Shown here piece after piece: positions 45,591-55,759 of a stretch of DNA of 64,000 nucleotides. Positions within the stretch are counted from its first letter, which is position 1. The number at the start of each line of letters is the position of its first letter. Under the pieces are notes generated by a model. The model was not told the DNA's origin, did not search any database, and saw only the letters and a program-made list of their open reading frames with translations. This DNA is from Hymenopus coronatus. Its lineage: Eukaryota; Arthropoda; Insecta; Mantodea; Hymenopodidae. Location: the NCBI GenBank assembly GCA_030762935.1, contig CM060881.1, forward strand, positions 101,942,501 through 102,006,500, read 5' to 3'. The translations under genes were made by a program, and so were the position numbers.

Positions 45591-45979
45591 AGGCATTTTA
45601 ATCACTGAATCTAGAATATATACCTACCTCTCTTACGTCGATGTCAGAAACGCTTTCATCAAGGTCTGAAAATCCAAACATATCGTGAACTGCAACTCTT
45701 ACGGCCTCTTAAGTTTGTAATCTGTAGCTTGACGACGCCATTTTTAACCAACATAAACATCGCTTAGAGAAATTAAATTTGAAGCTATTTACTGCATTGG
45801 AGTGTAAAGCTAAAGCTCTAGAAAACCTTTCTCTATAACTATGACATAGAAAGTGTATAGACTTTCCCGCTGGAAAGAGTTAAAACGTTTGAAAATGGCA
45901 CCACGATTAGATCGTGATTGGCAATTCTCGCAGAATTTTTGGATCACGATTAGATCGTGATTGGCACTAAAAGTGTTAA
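45591..45979 (-). mobile_element. piggyBac-like 5' end and transposase N-terminus, relic
   Basis: On the minus strand, a TTAA (45979-45976) is followed by CACTTTTAGTGCC, a piggyBac-style terminus. Then come two copies of a 22-base CA-palindrome motif (45945-45966, 45902-45923), about 160 bp of leader, and an ATG at 45741. The frame reads MASSSYRLQT, one stop, then EAVRVAVHDMF and GFSDLDESVSDIDVREV. The acidic Ser/Asp-rich 'SDLDES.SD' start is characteristic of piggyBac-family transposases; the catalytic DDD domain is absent. The relic breaks off at the microsatellites near 45590. The call combines TTAA, terminus and N-terminal composition. Confidence 0.5.
45902..45966. repeat. Duplicated 22-bp motif containing a palindrome
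   Basis: CACGATTAGATCGTGATTGGCA-type unit at 45902-45923 and 45945-45966 (identical, 43-bp spacing). Each includes CACGAT...ATCGTG, an interrupted palindrome. It lies subterminally in the piggyBac-like relic, where repeated motifs often serve as transposase-binding sites; that role is inferred. Confidence 0.8.
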
Positions 45980-46009
45980 GACACTCTGAAGCATTTTTAG
46001 CTATTGAAT

Positions 46010-46140
46010 ACTGCTAAAATATGAGTATCGTCCTATATTGTTCTCTCTCCTTTCTTCCTCACAAGTTGGGCATTCTGTGAAGATGTGTGATGGTTAAGGT
46101 TTGTTGACACTGTTGGCATCCAGGTGGTAGCTCCTTCAGA
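46010..46140 (-). pseudogene. Non-LTR retrotransposon zinc-knuckle relic
   Basis: The minus strand encodes PGCQQCQQTLTITH in one frame and IFTECPTCEEERRENNIG in the next. This is the C-x2-C...H...C knuckle found at the C-terminus of jockey/R1-type ORF2 proteins, split by one frameshift. It abuts the 5' end of a TH copy at 46146. Confidence 0.65.
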
Positions 46141-46145
46141 AAAAC

Positions 46146-46986
46146 TCGGATGTATTCCAGCCACATGACTTTCTCTACATCTCTGTAACAAACTATAGTT
46201 TAAAGCTCATGCTTCTATTTACTTAATGCTAATTTAGAAAAAAAAAATCAAAATGTCTTATTACTTGCTTCCTTGTAAGTAGAAGGGAAATAAGGGAGTA
46301 CCATAGGTTAAAGTGATAGTCAAAAGCTGGTTGCTATGTGACTGAAGTTCCTTTGCTTCTATGGACAGAGTTGGCAAATTCCTGTATGAGAAAAGTATAA
46401 GTTTTTCATAGCTGAAACCAAAACAAGGAATATCTAAAAAACGATCAACTCCATGAAAAAATGTATATAACATAAATTGTGTGTTTTAACGTGCTGTACA
46501 TTTTTGTATATTAAGTTTTTATCTACCTCTTAGGGTTTAGGAGCTATGCAAAATTCCTTAAATTTCATCCAGAATAAAGTAAGCTTGCGAGGCTATTCCC
46601 AGAAAATTGAAGATATACATTTTATTTGACAGGTAATATACGATATTTTAATCAAAATCGTCAAGGCCATTTTTTAGAAAATCAAAATTTTCGAAAAAAG
46701 TTCCATGTAAACGGTAATTAGGGGTGGGGGATTTTCTTAAAAATCTTCGTGTCGCATCCTTGGAAGATATCAAACCTAAATACCAAATTTTGTTTTTAAC
46801 GGAATTTTCGTTTTTGAGCTATGCTATCCACAGCCACACACGCACGGACCTTTTTGTAAAAATGCTTTTTTTTTTTTTCAGGGGAACCCAAAACATGTAT
46901 TTCCAGTGAAATCTCGGTATCGAATTTTTGGGTGGAATACAATACCTTCTCTATATACTATGTACATAGTTCATACAGAGAAAGTA
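46146..46986 (+). mobile_element. TH element, full length, young
   Basis: 841 bp from TCGGATGTATTCC to the complete hairpin '...ctctatatactatgtacatagttcatacagagaaagta'. It is preceded by AAAAAC and followed by AAAA. The CA tract is short (46832-46845), and a T12 run sits at 46866-46879. Confidence 0.93.
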
Positions 46987-48624
46987 AAAATGGCGGTATG
47001 GATGTGTATTGTGTGTGTATTGGTATCACCACTTGGTCATGTTTTAAATGTTATAATTCAGTAGGTGATGAAAATTTAGCACATTTTACATGCAACTTGG
47101 TTTAGGGAGTAAGTAGTAAACAAATTATTTTTCCACTTAAATGTTATTTTATTTTTATTATAAATGATAACATCCTGTTAAATGTTAGGTAAAGCAGGAA
47201 CATTCAAAGGACGTTTGATGCTGTAGAGTCTGTTTTTCGTTGCCTTTAATATCAACGTTTCATCATGCGATTGTGATTTGTTTCCCTCTGATGTTATTAT
47301 TTTGGGACACTTTTGTACTTCTTAAACGATGCCATTACGTGAATATTTATGCTAAAAGTTTTCTTGCGCTCTGTAAAAATTATAAAGCTATAACTAAGTT
47401 CTTGCTGTATTAGATTGTGCTTTATGACAAATAGTTCGCATTTGAATATGGTATAAAAATCTGGTAGTCTGTAAAACATTGTATTTTGTTATATAAACTA
47501 GCTCAACTATAATAAAAATAATAATGTGTGTTAACATAATGTTAAAATACGTTCCAACGAATTAAAATTATTAAAAATTTTATCTTGACGGCAATATGAT
47601 TAATTTATTTTGTTATAAAATATAAAACAAATAACAGAATAACTTTCCAAAATCATTAAGACACAAATTCAAAATGTTGCATCTTGCATCCATACTGTGA
47701 ATATACTACTTTAGGTAGAATATAAAGAAGAATGCCAATTTTTAACTCCTTAACTGCCATCTTTTTCCAAACATCAGACTTTCGTATTGCACAAAATAAA
47801 TTACACACTCTCATCCTAATAGAGTTAACATGCTTCTTAAAAGCACATTTCTTTTATTGAAACACTGAACAGAAAAACACGCAATGCTAAAAACTTTGGT
47901 ATATTTCTTATTTATCTTTAAGGTTATACAATATTTTCTGCTCTAAGTTATCTTTCATTTTGTATTCCGCTAATAAATCAATAGTTTAAATATGTTTGTA
48001 TTAAATTAATCACTAATTGATAAAGAAATGCCGGTAAAATCTAGAAATGACTGCTATAAATGCTTAAGATTAAGGAATAATGTAAACATCTCAGGTTATG
48101 TGTGTTGCCATATAAAGGTGTTAACGACTTAAGCGTTTAGGTAAAGCAATTCCTCGAAGTCAGAATTGCGAGCGTAATTAGGTTTTCTGCCGAAATCAAC
48201 GGACCGAAATACATCAGTACCAGGTATAGTTTATTAGAATTTGTTCGCTCAGAAATAATAAGGTTGTTGAAAACACACGTAGACAATTTCTGAGAATTAT
48301 AAAGGAAACAGAATAGTAGTAATTAGTCAAGGAGTAAAATACGAATTGAACAGTAAAATTTAGCAACTTAGAACATGTGCACTATCGTGGAGAGTCAAAT
48401 ATAAGCGGATCTAAGGTTAATAAAGGAGCTAGCATTTCTAAAATGCATTTGTTTTGTTTACAACTTCTACATTCTTTAGCTTCTTTATAAATTAGTCTTA
48501 AGTATAGAAAGCGAATTTAGTAAAATGCACTGTTCGGGAGCACCTCTACTTCTTGCTGTGTTACGGGGGTTTTGTAAGGGATGAGCCATCATATAAAATC
48601 AGTTGTGAGATTGAATGTCATACC
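46987..48624. other. Unassigned AT-rich DNA
   Basis: 1.6 kb with no supported gene or repeat. Confidence 0.5.
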
Positions 48625-48760
48625 GGCATGTTGTCGTAGTGGCTCTATGGTTAGAGCATACGCATAGAGAGCGTAGAGAAACGTATTCAAATCCCAGCAG
48701 TGGCATTGCATTTTTCAGTTGGTTCAAACTATAAATGATTCTGTGTTTCTATTTAATCCC
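48625..48760 (+). mobile_element. SINE family B copy, diverged
   Basis: The head 'ccggcatgttgtcgtagtggctctatggttagagc...gtattcaaatccc' has an A-box-like TGGCTCTATGG and a B-box-like ATTCAAATCCC. It is followed by 'ggcattgcatttttcagt', matching 55372-55385 ('ggcattggctttttcagt'). Confidence 0.75.
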
Positions 48761-49344
48761 ATTTCTGTGAAGTTGCACAGTTTCTGAAATTTGTTAAATT
48801 GTTACCAGTTTGCCATAGATACATTTACGCGTGTGGCATGGTGTGATTCAAACATAGCTGTAAGTTAATGTGTAATTTAAAGATCCATCAGAAGAAGCAA
48901 TCAGAACTTCCGTTGCATTACGTCATGCCATTAGGTTATTATTATGCCTTGCCTATCATATCAAGTAGCATGAATGGACTGGGGAAGAATAAAGGGAGGG
49001 GAAAAAAGGCGGAGCTAAAAAGGCCTCCTTAAATAATCATGATACTTTTGCATTGTACCAAGTTCTCTGTCTGTAGAACACGGAGATCACTACCCGTTAA
49101 CGGCGACTGCTAGGGATTCGCCGTAGGATTTTGGTGAATCACGGTAAATTTTAATACTTTATTTCAAATGCAGTTCAGTACTTAATATTCTGGAACTTAT
49201 CAGATTTAATGCGACATAGTTATAATTTATGTGCTTAGATTAAAGATCAATTTATTGTTAATCTTAATACAATTGGCAACTCGTTTCAAACATCAATTAC
49301 TATTAAACATATTCAGTAAACTTAATTGGTGCTTTCTCTTCTCG
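48761..49344. other. Unassigned; contains a promoter or first-exon-like patch
   Basis: A GC-richer patch at 48960-49145 has 'ccttaaataatc', then 'ttctctgtctgtagaacacgg' and ends in CACG|GTAAAT, a donor-like site. This could be a non-coding first exon; evidence is weak. Confidence 0.25.
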
Positions 49345-49520
49345 TAATCATCGACCACGGGCAACCGCATGTGGGACTTTTGGTGGATAAAGCGGCGCTG
49401 GGGCGGGTTTTCTTTTGTTTCCCCTGCCATCATATTTCACTTGTGCTTCATCTTCATTCCATGTGTTATCAGTGTCATTGCCTGCTGTGCCATATGTAGT
49501 AAAAGCGGGCTTTAACATTA
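49345..49520. mobile_element. Family D repeat, copy 2 (inverted relative to copy 1)
   Basis: The reverse complement ('gcccgcttttactacatatggcac...agcgccgctttatccacc') aligns with 40350-40490. The 63-codon minus frame that spans it is a by-product. Confidence 0.65.
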
Positions 49521-49529
49521 AAGGAGAAA

Positions 49530-49730
49530 GACATTTCAATTCACATGCCTTTATCTACATCTTTGTAGCAAATTATTGGTGAAATTCTTATTCTTCTATC
49601 TACTTCATTCGAATCGAGATAAGCAATAACAGATATGGTCTTATTGTTTGCTTGTAAGTAGGAGACAAATTAGATACACTAACTAGCTCGACAATTAAAT
49701 TGTCTAAACGCTGGTGAGATGAATAAAAAC
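49530..49730 (+). mobile_element. TH element, 5' part only
   Basis: 'atttcaattcacatgccttta...aaacgctggtgagatgaataaaaac' is the first about 200 bp of a TH copy. It is replaced at 49731 by a fresh 5' end of the next copy in the same orientation. Confidence 0.8.
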
Positions 49731-50576
49731 TCTGATGTGTTCCATTAAAATGACTTTCTCTATATCTCTGCAACAAATTATTGTTAAAAAGCTTATGATT
49801 CTATTTACTTCATGCCAATCGAGAAAAAAAATGTCAGAATAGTCTTATTACTTGCTTTCTTTTAAGTAGAAGTGAAACAAGGGAGCACCATAGGCTAAAG
49901 TGATGGTCCAAGGCTGGTTGCTATGTGACTGAAGTTCCTTTGTATGGACATGAGTTGACAAATTCCTGTATGAGAAAAGTTAAGTTTTTCAAAGCTTAAA
50001 ACAAAAAATCTAAAAAACGATCAGCTCCACGAAAAGAATGTATATAACATAAAATGTGTGTTTTAATGTGCTCTACATTTTTGGGGTAGTAAGTTTTTGT
50101 CCATTTCCTACGGTTTAAGTTATGCAAAATTCCGTAAAATTCACTCAAAATAAAGTAGTCTTCAGAGGCTATTCCCAGAAAATTCAAAATATACACTTTT
50201 TTGTCAGGCAAATGTCTTTAATTTATGATATTTTAATCAAAATCATTAGAGCCATTTTTGCGAAAACCAAAATTTTCTAAAAAAGTTCCATGTAAAGGGT
50301 AGTTTGGGATGAGGGGATTTTTCTCAAAATCTTCGCGTCGCATCTCTGGTAGATACCAAATTTAAATACCAACTTTAGTATTTTACAGACTTTTTGTTTT
50401 TGAGTTATCGTATTCACGGATACACGGACACAAACACGGATCTTTTTCTGAAAATACTTTTGTTGGATACAGGGGAACTTAATACATATATTTCCGGTGA
50501 AATCCGGTATCGATTTTTTCCGTGGAGTGAAATACCTTCTCTATACACTATGTACATAATACGTATAGAGAAGGTA
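49731..50576 (+). mobile_element. TH element, full length, array unit 1
   Basis: 846 bp from TCTGATGTGTTCC to the hairpin end '...ctatacactatgtacataatacgtatagagaaggta'. Five A then separate it from the next unit. The CA tract is almost lost ('acacggacacaaacacgg'). Confidence 0.95.
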
Positions 50577-50581
50577 AAAAC

Positions 50582-51424
50582 TCTGATGTGTTCCATTCAC
50601 ATGACTTTCTCTACATCTCTCCAACAAATTAGTTTTAAAAAGCTTATGCTTCTATTTATTCAAGCTAATTGACAAAAAATAGCATATATAGTCTTATTAC
50701 TAGCTTCCTCGTAAGTAGAAGCGAAATAAGGGAGTAGCATAGGTTAAAGCGAAAGTCAAAAGCTGGTTCCTATGTGACTGAAGTTCCTTTGTTTGTATGG
50801 ACAGGTGTTGACAAATTCCTGTATGAGAAAAATTAAGTTTTTCGAACCTGAAAGCAAAAACAAGGAATATCTAAAAAACGATCAACTCCACGAAAAAAAA
50901 ATGTGTAGAACATAAATTGTGTATTTTACTGTGTTCTACATGGTTTGTGTCGTAGGTTTTTGTCTATCTCTTATGGCTTAGCAGTTATGCAAACTTCCGT
51001 AAAATTCACTCTGAATAAAGTAGTCTTCAGAAGGTATGCCCAGAAAATTCAAAATATACATTTTATTTGATAGGTAAATATCTTTAATATATAACATTTT
51101 AATCAAAATCGTTAGTCATCTTTCAGAAATTCAAAATTTTGGAAAAAAGTGCCATGTAAAGGGTAGTTTGGTGTTGGTGGATTTTTCTCAAAATCTTCGT
51201 GTCGCATCCACTTATATCTTAAGTTTGGTATTTTACCAACTTTTCGTTTTGGAGTTATCGTGTTCAGAGACACGGACACACACACGGAACTTTTCTGAAA
51301 ATATTTTTTGGGGTACAGGGGACCTTAAAACATCATATTTTCGGTGAAATCTTGGCTGCGAATTTTTTGGTGCAGTGCAATACCTTCTCCATACACCATG
51401 TACTTAGTATGTGTAGAGAAAGTA
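50582..51424 (+). mobile_element. TH element, full length, array unit 2
   Basis: 843 bp, head-to-tail with unit 1 (start-to-start distance 851 bp). It ends in '...ctccatacaccatgtacttagtatgtgtagagaaagta' followed by A6. The CA tract is 'cacggacacacacacgg'. Confidence 0.95.
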
Positions 51425-51808
51425 AAAAATAGAGTAGATAAGTCTTCACAGCTCCCCACTGCAGCTAAGCGGAAGTAGAGCTTAAGACTATACAGCACTA
51501 AACAGCAAAAAAGCTATTTAATAGTAATAATAACGATGATATGATGATACTACTACTAATAATAACAATAATAATAATAATAAAAAAATAATATAATATA
51601 ATAATAACGATGCTGATAGAAACAAAAATCATAATATAATGTTATATTATATTATGATTTAGGTCTTGTCGAGTGTTAAGTCTTGTGTCTTTGTTTATGT
51701 TTATACTTAAATTGCCCACATGTATTGTTTAACTGTCGGTGACTAAATCTGGTGTGGAAAGACACTTTCCGTATGCAATTTTAGGTATGTCAGTTGAGTG
51801 CGAATTCA
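51425..51808. repeat. AAT-rich low-complexity DNA
   Basis: An imperfect (AAT)n tract (51540-51615) is followed by a 15-bp inverted repeat, AAATCATAATATAAT...ATTATATTATGATTT, at 51627-51661. Confidence 0.75.
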
Positions 51809-52030
51809 CCCTCCGTGGTGTAATGGTTACCATGCTAACTTCATATACCCAAGGTCGCGGGTTCAAACCCGGCGGAGGACGATGGATTTTTTCGGGTGTA
51901 GAAATCCTTAGCATGGCTTCCTTCGAAAGCCTGATAGACAGGCCTCTGAGCAAAATTAAGCGGCCTTTCGCACCCAATTTAGAATGGGACGCTGAGAACC
52001 ACAGTAGTTAAAGAGCGTCCATAAATAACA
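51809..52030 (+). mobile_element. SINE family A copy 3, internally deleted
   Basis: A near-consensus head ('ccctccgtggtgtaatggttaccatgc...cgcgggttcaaacccggcgg', intact A and B boxes) and tail ('gagcaaaattaagcgg...gcgtccataaataacacgg'). The central 'gatttacggcacgtaaaa' block is missing. It is the best-preserved head of the family. Confidence 0.9.
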
Positions 52031-52179
52031 CGGCATTTACATTTTAGTTCAGTGCGAAACTGACGGCATTAAGAATACAGAGTTGAGAATGAGTTCACCA
52101 TATTCGATGCCAGGACCTGTATAAATAATGTACCTTTTTTTTTTCTGAAGATGTCCATCCCCTCTCTGCCTCGGCGTCG

Positions 52180-52518
52180 CTATTTCAGGGTTCGTCGACT
52201 CGGTAGAGCTATTGAGTTCCTCAGGGTGGCTACAGAAAATATCTTAGGTACTTCCGTAGCAGGATCCTGTTTCACTGAGATATTTATTCGACGAAACATC
52301 AAATACTTAAGGTGAAGCCACCTCGACAAATCCGGTTGAACATTTCTATTTACATTTTTATAAACTTGAATAAACACTTGATATACTCTAATTGTTTGTT
52401 TACACTTGAATAATACTTCCACTGAGTGACTGGAGTATGCGACAAAAGATACTGTGTTATTTAAGTTACAATTAAATCGCACGTGTACTCTCGATGCGAA
52501 ATCCTTCCACTGAGTCAT
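52180..52518 (-). CDS. 112-codon ORF of unknown function, possibly part of an LTR or gene start
   Basis: On the minus strand an ATG at 52518 opens a 112-codon frame ending at TAG (52180). The protein starts MTQWKDFASRVHVRF and ends near VATLRNSIALPSRRTLK. It is basic, with no signal peptide, membrane segment or domain that I recognise. A TATATAAGC box lies about 50 bases upstream (52573-52564). The direct repeat CTCAGTGGAAG occurs at the start and again about 70 bases in. The arrangement suits either a short first coding exon or the R/U5 region of an unrecognised LTR. Whether it is translated is unknown. Confidence 0.3.
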   Translation of the reverse strand: MTQWKDFASRVHVRFNCNLNNTVSFVAYSSHSVEVLFKCKQTIRVYQVFIQVYKNVNRNVQPDLSRWLHLKYLMFRRINISVKQDPATEVPKIFSVATLRNSIALPSRRTLK

Positions 52519-52563
52519 CGTTTGACTGCCAGGAAAGAATGTGTAATTTCTGAATTTGGCTAT

Positions 52564-52573
52564 GCTTATATAA
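52564..52573 (-). promoter_or_regulatory. TATA-box-like sequence
   Basis: TATATAAGC on the minus strand, about 30 bases before a pyrimidine-rich initiator-like CACATTCTTTCC and about 50 bases before the ATG of the 112-codon frame. TATA-like strings are common in AT-rich DNA; placement is the only support. Confidence 0.3.
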
Positions 52574-52574
52574 C

Positions 52575-53049
52575 AAAAGAAGCAAGACTTCTGCCTTAAG
52601 TTTTCTAAGTTCCCACTGGCTAAAATTTGCCTCCAAAGCTTAGTTTTAGCGACATCATGTCACATGGTTTCATTGTGTTCTGGTCAGGTGATTCTTAAGA
52701 AAAGAAAGAAAAGTACTCTAATTGCTAAATTTTAGGGACTTTTACCAGCAAGCACTTGTAACCCTGATGTACACATAAGATATAAAAGACAGTCATGACT
52801 TCTCAAGGCTCTAGAGGATGCAGGATGTTCTTTTTTAGCTTTGCAGCTTTGTCTTGGAAACGTTAACATAGTTAAAAGCTAAAACATATGAACTGAATGC
52901 AAGAAAATAACACATATTACCTACTCATACAAATATTTAATTGTGATAATTGAAACCTTGGTAATTGTTTATAAACCCTTTGATAGGAGCATGTTACTCA
53001 TTAAAGAGCAGTGACGTCTCAGGCTACACGATAGCGAAACTCTGAATGC
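52575..53049. other. Unassigned DNA
   Basis: Nothing supported. Confidence 0.5.
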
Positions 53050-53205
53050 TACATAGGTAAGGAAGACATTGTATTCCACGATAAAATTCGACGAGATTTC
53101 ACCGGAAATGTAGATTTTAGGCTCTGTTGAATATATATCTATATATAAACGTTTTTAGAAAAAGATCCTTGTGGTGGTATGAGTGCGTCCGTGTGTCCTC
53201 AGTAT
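53050..53205 (-). mobile_element. TH element, hairpin-side fragment
   Basis: 'gctacataggtaaggaagacattgtattccac', 'aaaattcgacgagatttcaccgg' and 'gtgcgtccgtgtgtcctcag'. Ends before the body. Confidence 0.75.
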
Positions 53206-53229
53206 GACCATAGAAATTACTGGAAACTA

Positions 53230-53626
53230 TATAAATGAAACAATAACAAATTAGCAAAAATTGTCTTATTTCTTAGTTCCTTTTAAATATAAGGGGAATA
53301 AGGAATTACACTAGACTATAGGGTTTCAACGTTTTCAAAGGCGGTTTTTACATGACTAAAATTCTGTCCTCTTGACATGACCAGAAGCAAAACATAATAA
53401 TTAGGAATGACACATTTCCTTTGAGAAAAGTTTAAATATCCGAACATTGCTACTATTAAAAAGGAATATCTCGGAACAATTAACTTTAAAAAAATACATA
53501 TGACAACATTGTTTTAATAATGGGATATACATTTTTGTGCAGTCTGTTTTTATCGCTTGCAGTTTATGAGTTTAGCAAAAGTCATCCAGAATAAATGCTT
53601 TTAGAGACTATTCCCAAAAAATTAAC

Positions 53627-53659
<33 letters not shown>

Positions 53660-54025
53660 CATGATATATTTTATTTGTCATGTAAAAATCTTTAAAATCA
53701 AAATTTTAATCAAAATTTTCGAAACTCCTTTGATATAAAGTGTAGTTTGGAGTGGGACATTTTCATGAAAATTTTCGTGTCGCATCCTTGAAAGAGCTGA
53801 ACTTAAATATCAATTATGGTATTTAGCAGACTTTTCATTTTTCAGTTATCATGTATTCAGACCTATATGCTCACCATGGTCACATGCACGAACCTTTTCT
53901 AACATATTTTTATTCAGTTGCTCTCAAAACATGAATTTCCGGTGAAATCTTAGTATAGAACTTTTGGATGAAGTACAATACCTTTTTTACCCACTATGTA
54001 CGCTTTACATATATGCAGAGTAATT
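53230..54025 (+). mobile_element. TH element, 5' end missing, with (AAT)n insertion
   Basis: The body in plus orientation runs from 'ttagcaaaaattgtctt' to a degraded hairpin end 'cccactatgtacgctttacatatatgcagag'. An (AAT)n tract (53624-53657) interrupts the block that reads 'aaaattcaagatatacatttta' elsewhere. Old copy. Confidence 0.8.
53624..53657. repeat. (AAT)n microsatellite inside a TH copy
   Basis: About 11 units. Confidence 0.95.
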
Positions 54026-54395
54026 AAAAAGAAGGATTTGAATACTTCAAGTTGTAGTAAATTGTAATTGAAACTCTGAGGAACAAAATCTAGGCCACTT
54101 ATTCTATTCCTCAGTATCTATTCGAGACAGACCGCAAACGGTGTTCACAGCTGCACCTCACATGCACGGATTCCAGAACATTGGCATTTGGCAGTTCAGG
54201 TGTGAAAATGGCTTGTACAATGTATGTATGCAGTTCCACAAGGCTATCTCGTCGGGCCTATGTATAGAGCGCGCATTCTATGGGCACTGGGTACCTCAAG
54301 GCAATGCATCGGAGATATTTAGAAAATCCACAGCATGTGAGATATATTGTTGAATGAAAGACTGAAGGGAAAAGTATATAGATGTGACAAATTGA
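54026..54395. other. Unassigned, with a 70-codon open frame
   Basis: The frame 54141-54353 (FTAAPHMHGFQNIG..., Cys-containing) looks less random than most but has no motif I know. It may belong to the retrotransposon fragment that follows. Confidence 0.3.
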
Positions 54396-54773
54396 GAGGA
54401 GCGAGAAGGTATTGCATGTCTGAAAGCAGGAGTATGGAGGATAAAAGGTTTAAGGAAGGGTGTCCAACAAAACCAATGTCCTATATGTGGCGTAAATGAC
54501 AATATGGAACACATGTTATTTAAATGTAAAGGGACTGAAGTTTGGAGAAAAGAGTATATTAATAAAATAGACAGAAATGTAGCAGTAGTTGAAATGTTCC
54601 AAAAAGGCAGTAAGAAGATTGGACAATTCTTATACAAAGTGAAAAATTAATGGGTATGGACAGTAAATAGACAAAATAGTGTAATAAATTAGAATTAACA
54701 AGCTCTTGTAAAATATGAATATGACCCTAAAGAGCCAGTATACAGCTTAGCATAAATAAATAAATAACATATA
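54396..54773 (+). mobile_element. 3' end of a non-LTR retrotransposon
   Basis: An open frame 54396-54650 encodes KAGVWRIKGLRKG, then QNQCPICGVNDNMEHMLFKC with EVWRKEY, then IGQFLYKVKN and a stop. C-x2-C-x7-H-x4-C is the zinc knuckle at the end of ORF2 in R1/jockey-like LINEs. A short 3' UTR ends in TAAATAAATAAATAA (about 54760-54773), a typical simple-repeat LINE tail. It is 5'-truncated; the zinc-knuckle frame itself is intact. Confidence 0.75.
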
Positions 54774-54946
54774 CTACTGAAATACATACAATTCATTATA
54801 CACAAAGATGGTACTATTTTAGCTATGTATCAAAATTATAATTTGCATAGTTATTTCAATAAACTTTTTACCTTCTAAATAAATAAAGTAACAAATAAAT
54901 AAGAGCTAAACAAAATAAATAATAAATAAATTTAGTATTACTTATG

Positions 54947-55166
54947 AGCGTTCTTTAACTACTACACTTCTCAGTGTCTTATATTGAGCGTGAAAGGTCC
55001 CTAAATTTTGATCAGAGGTTCTTCTACGACACGGCTTTACTTTCCTCCAGAAAGAAACCATGGTAAGGATTTTTACGCCCGAAAAAATCTATTATCCTCC
55101 GCCGGGTTTGGACCCCAACTTTGGGAACCATAGGCTAGCATGTTACCCCTAAACCACGGAGAAAGA
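54947..55166 (-). mobile_element. SINE family A copy 4
   Basis: Minus orientation: the tail 'gagcgttctttaactactac' is at the left and the head at the right ('ctccgtggtttaggggtaac' on the minus strand). The B box is mutated (GGTCCAAACCC). The central block is shortened. Confidence 0.85.
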
Positions 55167-55239
55167 CTTCTGACCAATACATTGCTCTAATAAAAATGGG
55201 CAATGTGATGGTTAGGTAGAGGCAGAGCGAAAAGTTCAA

Positions 55240-55295
55240 TGCCATATTCGGGATTTGAACCACGGATTTCCCAGTATCTGACCGGTGGGAAATTC
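55240..55295 (-). mobile_element. SINE family B, head-only fragment
   Basis: On the minus strand '...ccggtcagatactgggaaatccgtggttcaaatcccg', with B box GGTTCAAATCCC. It faces the complete plus-strand copy 10 bp away. Confidence 0.65.
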
Positions 55296-55299
55296 AATG

Positions 55300-55445
55300 A
55301 TATGCCGGCATGTTGCCATGGTGGCTTAGTGGTAGTGACTGAGAGATCTGCGGTTCAAATCCCGGCTATGGCATTGGCTTTTTCAGTCTTGATTTTACCT
55401 ATCTAACCCCTGTCCTACACACGGCTTGTGTGCACAAATAAAACA
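55300..55445 (+). mobile_element. SINE family B copy
   Basis: The head 'gccatggtggcttagtggtagtgactgagagatctgcggttcaaatccc' has A box TGGCTTAGTGG and B box GGTTCAAATCC. It is followed by 'ggcattggctttttcag' and 'cctgtcctacacacgg'. Best copy of family B in the window. Confidence 0.85.
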
Positions 55446-55468
55446 ATTAAATCAATACAAATTGAGCA

Positions 55469-55708
55469 TTATTTATGAGCGTTCTTTAACCACTATAGTT
55501 CTCAGCGTCCTGCTCTATATTGGGCGTGAAGATGACTAAATTTTGCTCCGAAGCATCTTTATCACGCTTGAGGTTCTTCTACCATAGAGGAACAACGGCT
55601 TTACTTCCCTTCCGAAAGAAGCCATGCTAAGACATTTTACGTCCGAAAAATCTACTGCCATACGCCATGTTCGGAACCGCTATCTTGGGAACCAGCTAGC
55701 TACAGAGG
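55469..55708 (-). mobile_element. SINE family A copy 5
   Basis: Same orientation as copy 4. Both copies are followed by 'ctgaccaa...cattgctctaataaaaatggg' (55169 and 55721), so the two probably arose by duplication of a SINE plus flank and not by two insertions. The head is badly degraded. Confidence 0.8.
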
Positions 55709-55759
55709 ACGACTTTACTGACCAAATTCATTGCTCTAATAAAAATGGGAGACGTGATG

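Noticed and set aside
55315..55375. tRNA gene
   Set aside because: Family B SINE head: the same head plus body recurs at 21275 and 48625, and the cloverleaf is incomplete.
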